This document shows positions 22,548-24,109 of a DNA stretch of 24,109 bases, piece by piece. The DNA lies in the NCBI GenBank assembly GCA_051745635.1, contig JBNJEH010000046.1, forward strand, positions 1-24,109, read 5' to 3'. The notes under the pieces are model-generated. The model did not search any database. It was not told the origin of the DNA and saw only the letters and a program-made list of their open reading frames with translations. How positions within the stretch are numbered: the first letter of the stretch is position 1; every line of letters begins with the position of its first letter. This DNA is from Brumimicrobium sp051745635. GTDB lineage: Bacteria > Bacteroidota > Bacteroidia > Flavobacteriales_D > Crocinitomicaceae. The translations under genes were made by a program, and so were the position numbers.

Positions 22548-22569
22548 TTCAAATGAACAAACATTTGAA
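22548..22569 (-). terminator. Stem-loop downstream of the AI-2E-family gene
   Basis: TTCAAATG (22548-22555) and CATTTGAA (22562-22569) are perfect 8-bp arms with a 6-nt loop, starting 5 nt after the stop of the minus-strand gene at 22575. A weaker stem (GAATC/GATTC) overlaps it. No strong T-run, so it may be a processing or weak end signal. Confidence 0.45.
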
Positions 22570-22574
22570 GTTGT

Positions 22575-23687
22575 TTATTGGTCCTTTTTTAGCCAATTTT
22601 TTACACTTTCAATCCATTTTGAAGATATTGGTTGCTTTTCATCATCCCCGACATCGCTACTGATTAACAATGCGATTGGTTTTAATTGTTGAAACTCGCC
22701 ACAAAAGACCTTTAAAATAGCAGTAAAGGGAAGAAATAAGACCATACCAGCGACTCCCCAAACGGAGGCACCGATCAACAAACTCAATATTGATACCAAA
22801 GGGTTTACATTGAGACTACTACCTACAATTTTCGGGTTGAGATAATTGCTTTCTATTAATTGAATGCTCCAGAATAGCGTTATAACTGCAAAAGGTACCC
22901 AAAGTGAATCCGACGTCATGAAAGCGTAAAGTATTGGCAAAATTGCACCGATAGCGGTACCAATGTACGGTATGATAGAAAGGAAGGCGGCGAGAAATCC
23001 AAAAAGAAAGGGATTGTCAATGCCTATAATCCAAAGGCCAATACTGTTTGCTAAACCAAGGATAATGATCAACAGAAACATTCCGGAAAGGCACTTCTTT
23101 CCGACGCGCTGGATGTTTTTTAGCATTGAGCCAATTCTACTTTTGTTTTGATCATCGCCCAGCGCAGAGATTGCCTTTGATAAACCACTTCTGTAGATCA
23201 AGATTAAGAAAGTAAATATAATGGTTGAGAGTAGTCCCGTTAAGAACGAAGCTGTATTGTCGAAAGTACTTTTTATAAGTGAACCGGATGATTTTTTTAG
23301 CCAATCCTTTCCTTCCCTGACCAGCTCATCTCTGTTGAGTTCCTCTATATAATTCGTATGGTTATTGATAAAAACCACTGCCCTGGAAAAAGCACCCATT
23401 ATTTTTTCTGTGAAATCATTTAGCTCATTAGAAAGGCTCATGATTTCCGCGGAAAAAAGGGTTATCCCACCTAATATTACTCCATAGAAAATGAGCAATG
23501 CTAAAAATGCCGAAAGCTCCTTATTTGCTCCCCAGCCCTCGAATTTTTTTACAAGAGGTAATAATATAAATGATATCAATAATGCCAGACTCAAAGGAAT
23601 GAGAATAGATTGAGCGATTACAAGGACTGCAAAAAAACCTATCGAAAATGCCAGTATAAAGAATAATTGTTGAAATGATATTTTCAT
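22575..23687 (-). CDS. AI-2E-family membrane transporter
   Basis: 370 residues with about eight transmembrane helices in the PF01594 pattern: two or three at the N-terminus (LFFILAFSIGFFAVLVIAQSILIPLSLALLISFILLPL, then FLALLIFYGVILGGITLF); a long soluble stretch (about 85-145); then a dense membrane half. That half has FLAAFLSIIPYIGTAIGAILPILYA, the family signature IPYIG, and LIESNYLNPKIVGSSLNVNPLVSILSLLIGASVWGVAGMVLFLPF. The family includes the putative AI-2 exporter TqsA and Na+/H+ antiporters, so the substrate cannot be named. A short acidic-to-basic tail (SSDVGDDEKQPISSKWIESVKNWLKK) follows. It lies 6 nt after the cupin gene, so they are co-transcribed. Confidence 0.93.
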   Translation of the reverse strand: MKISFQQLFFILAFSIGFFAVLVIAQSILIPLSLALLISFILLPLVKKFEGWGANKELSAFLALLIFYGVILGGITLFSAEIMSLSNELNDFTEKIMGAFSRAVVFINNHTNYIEELNRDELVREGKDWLKKSSGSLIKSTFDNTASFLTGLLSTIIFTFLILIYRSGLSKAISALGDDQNKSRIGSMLKNIQRVGKKCLSGMFLLIIILGLANSIGLWIIGIDNPFLFGFLAAFLSIIPYIGTAIGAILPILYAFMTSDSLWVPFAVITLFWSIQLIESNYLNPKIVGSSLNVNPLVSILSLLIGASVWGVAGMVLFLPFTAILKVFCGEFQQLKPIALLISSDVGDDEKQPISSKWIESVKNWLKKDQ

Positions 23688-23693
23688 GTGAGC

Positions 23694-24041
23694 TTATAAT
23701 GCGATGTTCTCGTAGCCACTTTTGATAACTGTAGAAATCATTTTGAAGCGTTCATTGGCCTTGATCTTGTTTTTTACATGTGCAGGTATGATTATGGATT
23801 GCCCCGTAGATAGAAAATTAGAATTTGTATCGATAATGATTTCCGCTTTCCCTTCTATTACCTGAATGAATGTGTCAAAAGGTGATGTCCTTTCTGCAAA
23901 ACCTTCTCCTGAGTCGAAAGAAACTGCGCTAATATTACCAGTAGTCTTTTTCACGATGGTTTTGATGACTACTGAATTTGGGACGTATTCAATAATCTCA
24001 ACAATTATAAATAGTCGCTCCTTAACAATTGCCCCTAACAT
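23694..24041 (-). CDS. Cupin-fold protein lacking the usual metal histidines
   Basis: 115 residues forming one small beta-barrel cupin: VKKTTGNISAVSFDSGEGFAER, then SPFDTFIQVIEGKAEIIID, FLSTGQSIIIPAHVKNKIKA, and FKMISTVIKSG. The G..F.....DTF.QVIEG and GQSIIIPA motifs place it in Cupin_2. As I recall, related proteins have EHTAPFD and IPHALKA; here the histidines at those places are Arg (ERTSPFD) and Asn (VKNKI). Metal binding through the standard ligands is therefore doubtful. The first 16 residues (MLGAIVKERLFIIVEI) are not a clear signal peptide; a start at a later residue is possible. It is the first gene of an operon with the AI-2E-family gene. The 68 bp to the window edge holds no feature I can support. 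Confidence 0.85.
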   Translation of the reverse strand: MLGAIVKERLFIIVEIIEYVPNSVVIKTIVKKTTGNISAVSFDSGEGFAERTSPFDTFIQVIEGKAEIIIDTNSNFLSTGQSIIIPAHVKNKIKANERFKMISTVIKSGYENIAL

Positions 24042-24109
24042 CGAATTTTTTGATAATTTAATTTTTGTAGAAACGAGAAAAAGAGCGAAAAAAATAATTC
24101 TTTAGACTC

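Noticed and set aside
22575..23687. Quorum-sensing AI-2 exporter
   Set aside because: The family name alone does not give the substrate; members include ion antiporters, and no luxS or lsr-like gene is in the window.

Overview
The window looks like the chromosome of a Bacteroidota bacterium, most likely order Flavobacteriales. Three things support this: a large subtilase with a type IX secretion (T9SS) C-terminal sorting domain, several promoter elements of the Bacteroidota form TAnnTTTG (one with a TTTG element exactly 19 nt upstream), and small genes typical of the group, such as a DUF6952-type partner of peroxiredoxin and YtxH, holin-like and DUF4142 stress genes. Genus-level placement is not possible from the sequence alone. 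Apart from one AT-rich gene pair and a patch of repeats, the window reads as ordinary chromosome.

Left part (1-4812). A truncated secreted protein gene (minus) diverges from a gene for a secreted, beta-rich protein of unknown function (447-1808). A lipoprotein form of type 2 isoaspartyl peptidase/asparaginase follows on the minus strand. Then comes a tightly coupled, AT-rich pair of unrecognised genes (3093-4174) with its own near-consensus promoter. The downstream gene of this pair looks HicA-like. The pair is followed by about 600 bp of non-coding DNA holding degenerate repeats, including a 24-bp tandem duplication.

Central minus-strand block (4813-13231). Read in the direction of transcription it runs: an OxyR-type regulator with both redox cysteines; an MscS-family channel; HemN; the copper P-type ATPase CcoI; elongation factor P; a protein made of two fused alpha/beta hydrolase domains; and a third alpha/beta hydrolase overlapping it by 22 bp. 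HemN and CcoI both serve low-oxygen respiration (haem synthesis and copper supply to cbb3 oxidase).

Oxidative-stress locus (13232-14639). oxyR is divergent from a plus-strand operon of 2-Cys peroxiredoxin, thioredoxin and a DUF6952-type small protein, closed by a strong terminator. The 150-bp intergenic region has TAnnTTTG elements facing both ways around a palindromic candidate OxyR site.

Right part (14708-24109). A 1058-residue T9SS-exported subtilase is followed by a small unannotated reading frame (18112-18324) that has no canonical start at its apparent N-terminus. Next are a bidirectional terminator and gcvT. The last 4.3 kb, all on the minus strand, is an envelope/stress neighbourhood: a YtxH-like protein, a holin-like membrane protein and an 83-residue protein in one operon; a YciE/DUF892-like ferritin-fold protein; a DUF4142 lipoprotein; and an operon of a histidine-poor cupin with an AI-2E-family membrane protein.

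Best candidates for something undescribed: the 3093-4174 gene pair, the hidden small ORF at 18112-18324, and the double alpha/beta hydrolase in the efp operon. No CRISPR array, tRNA, rRNA, transposase or phage integrase was found.
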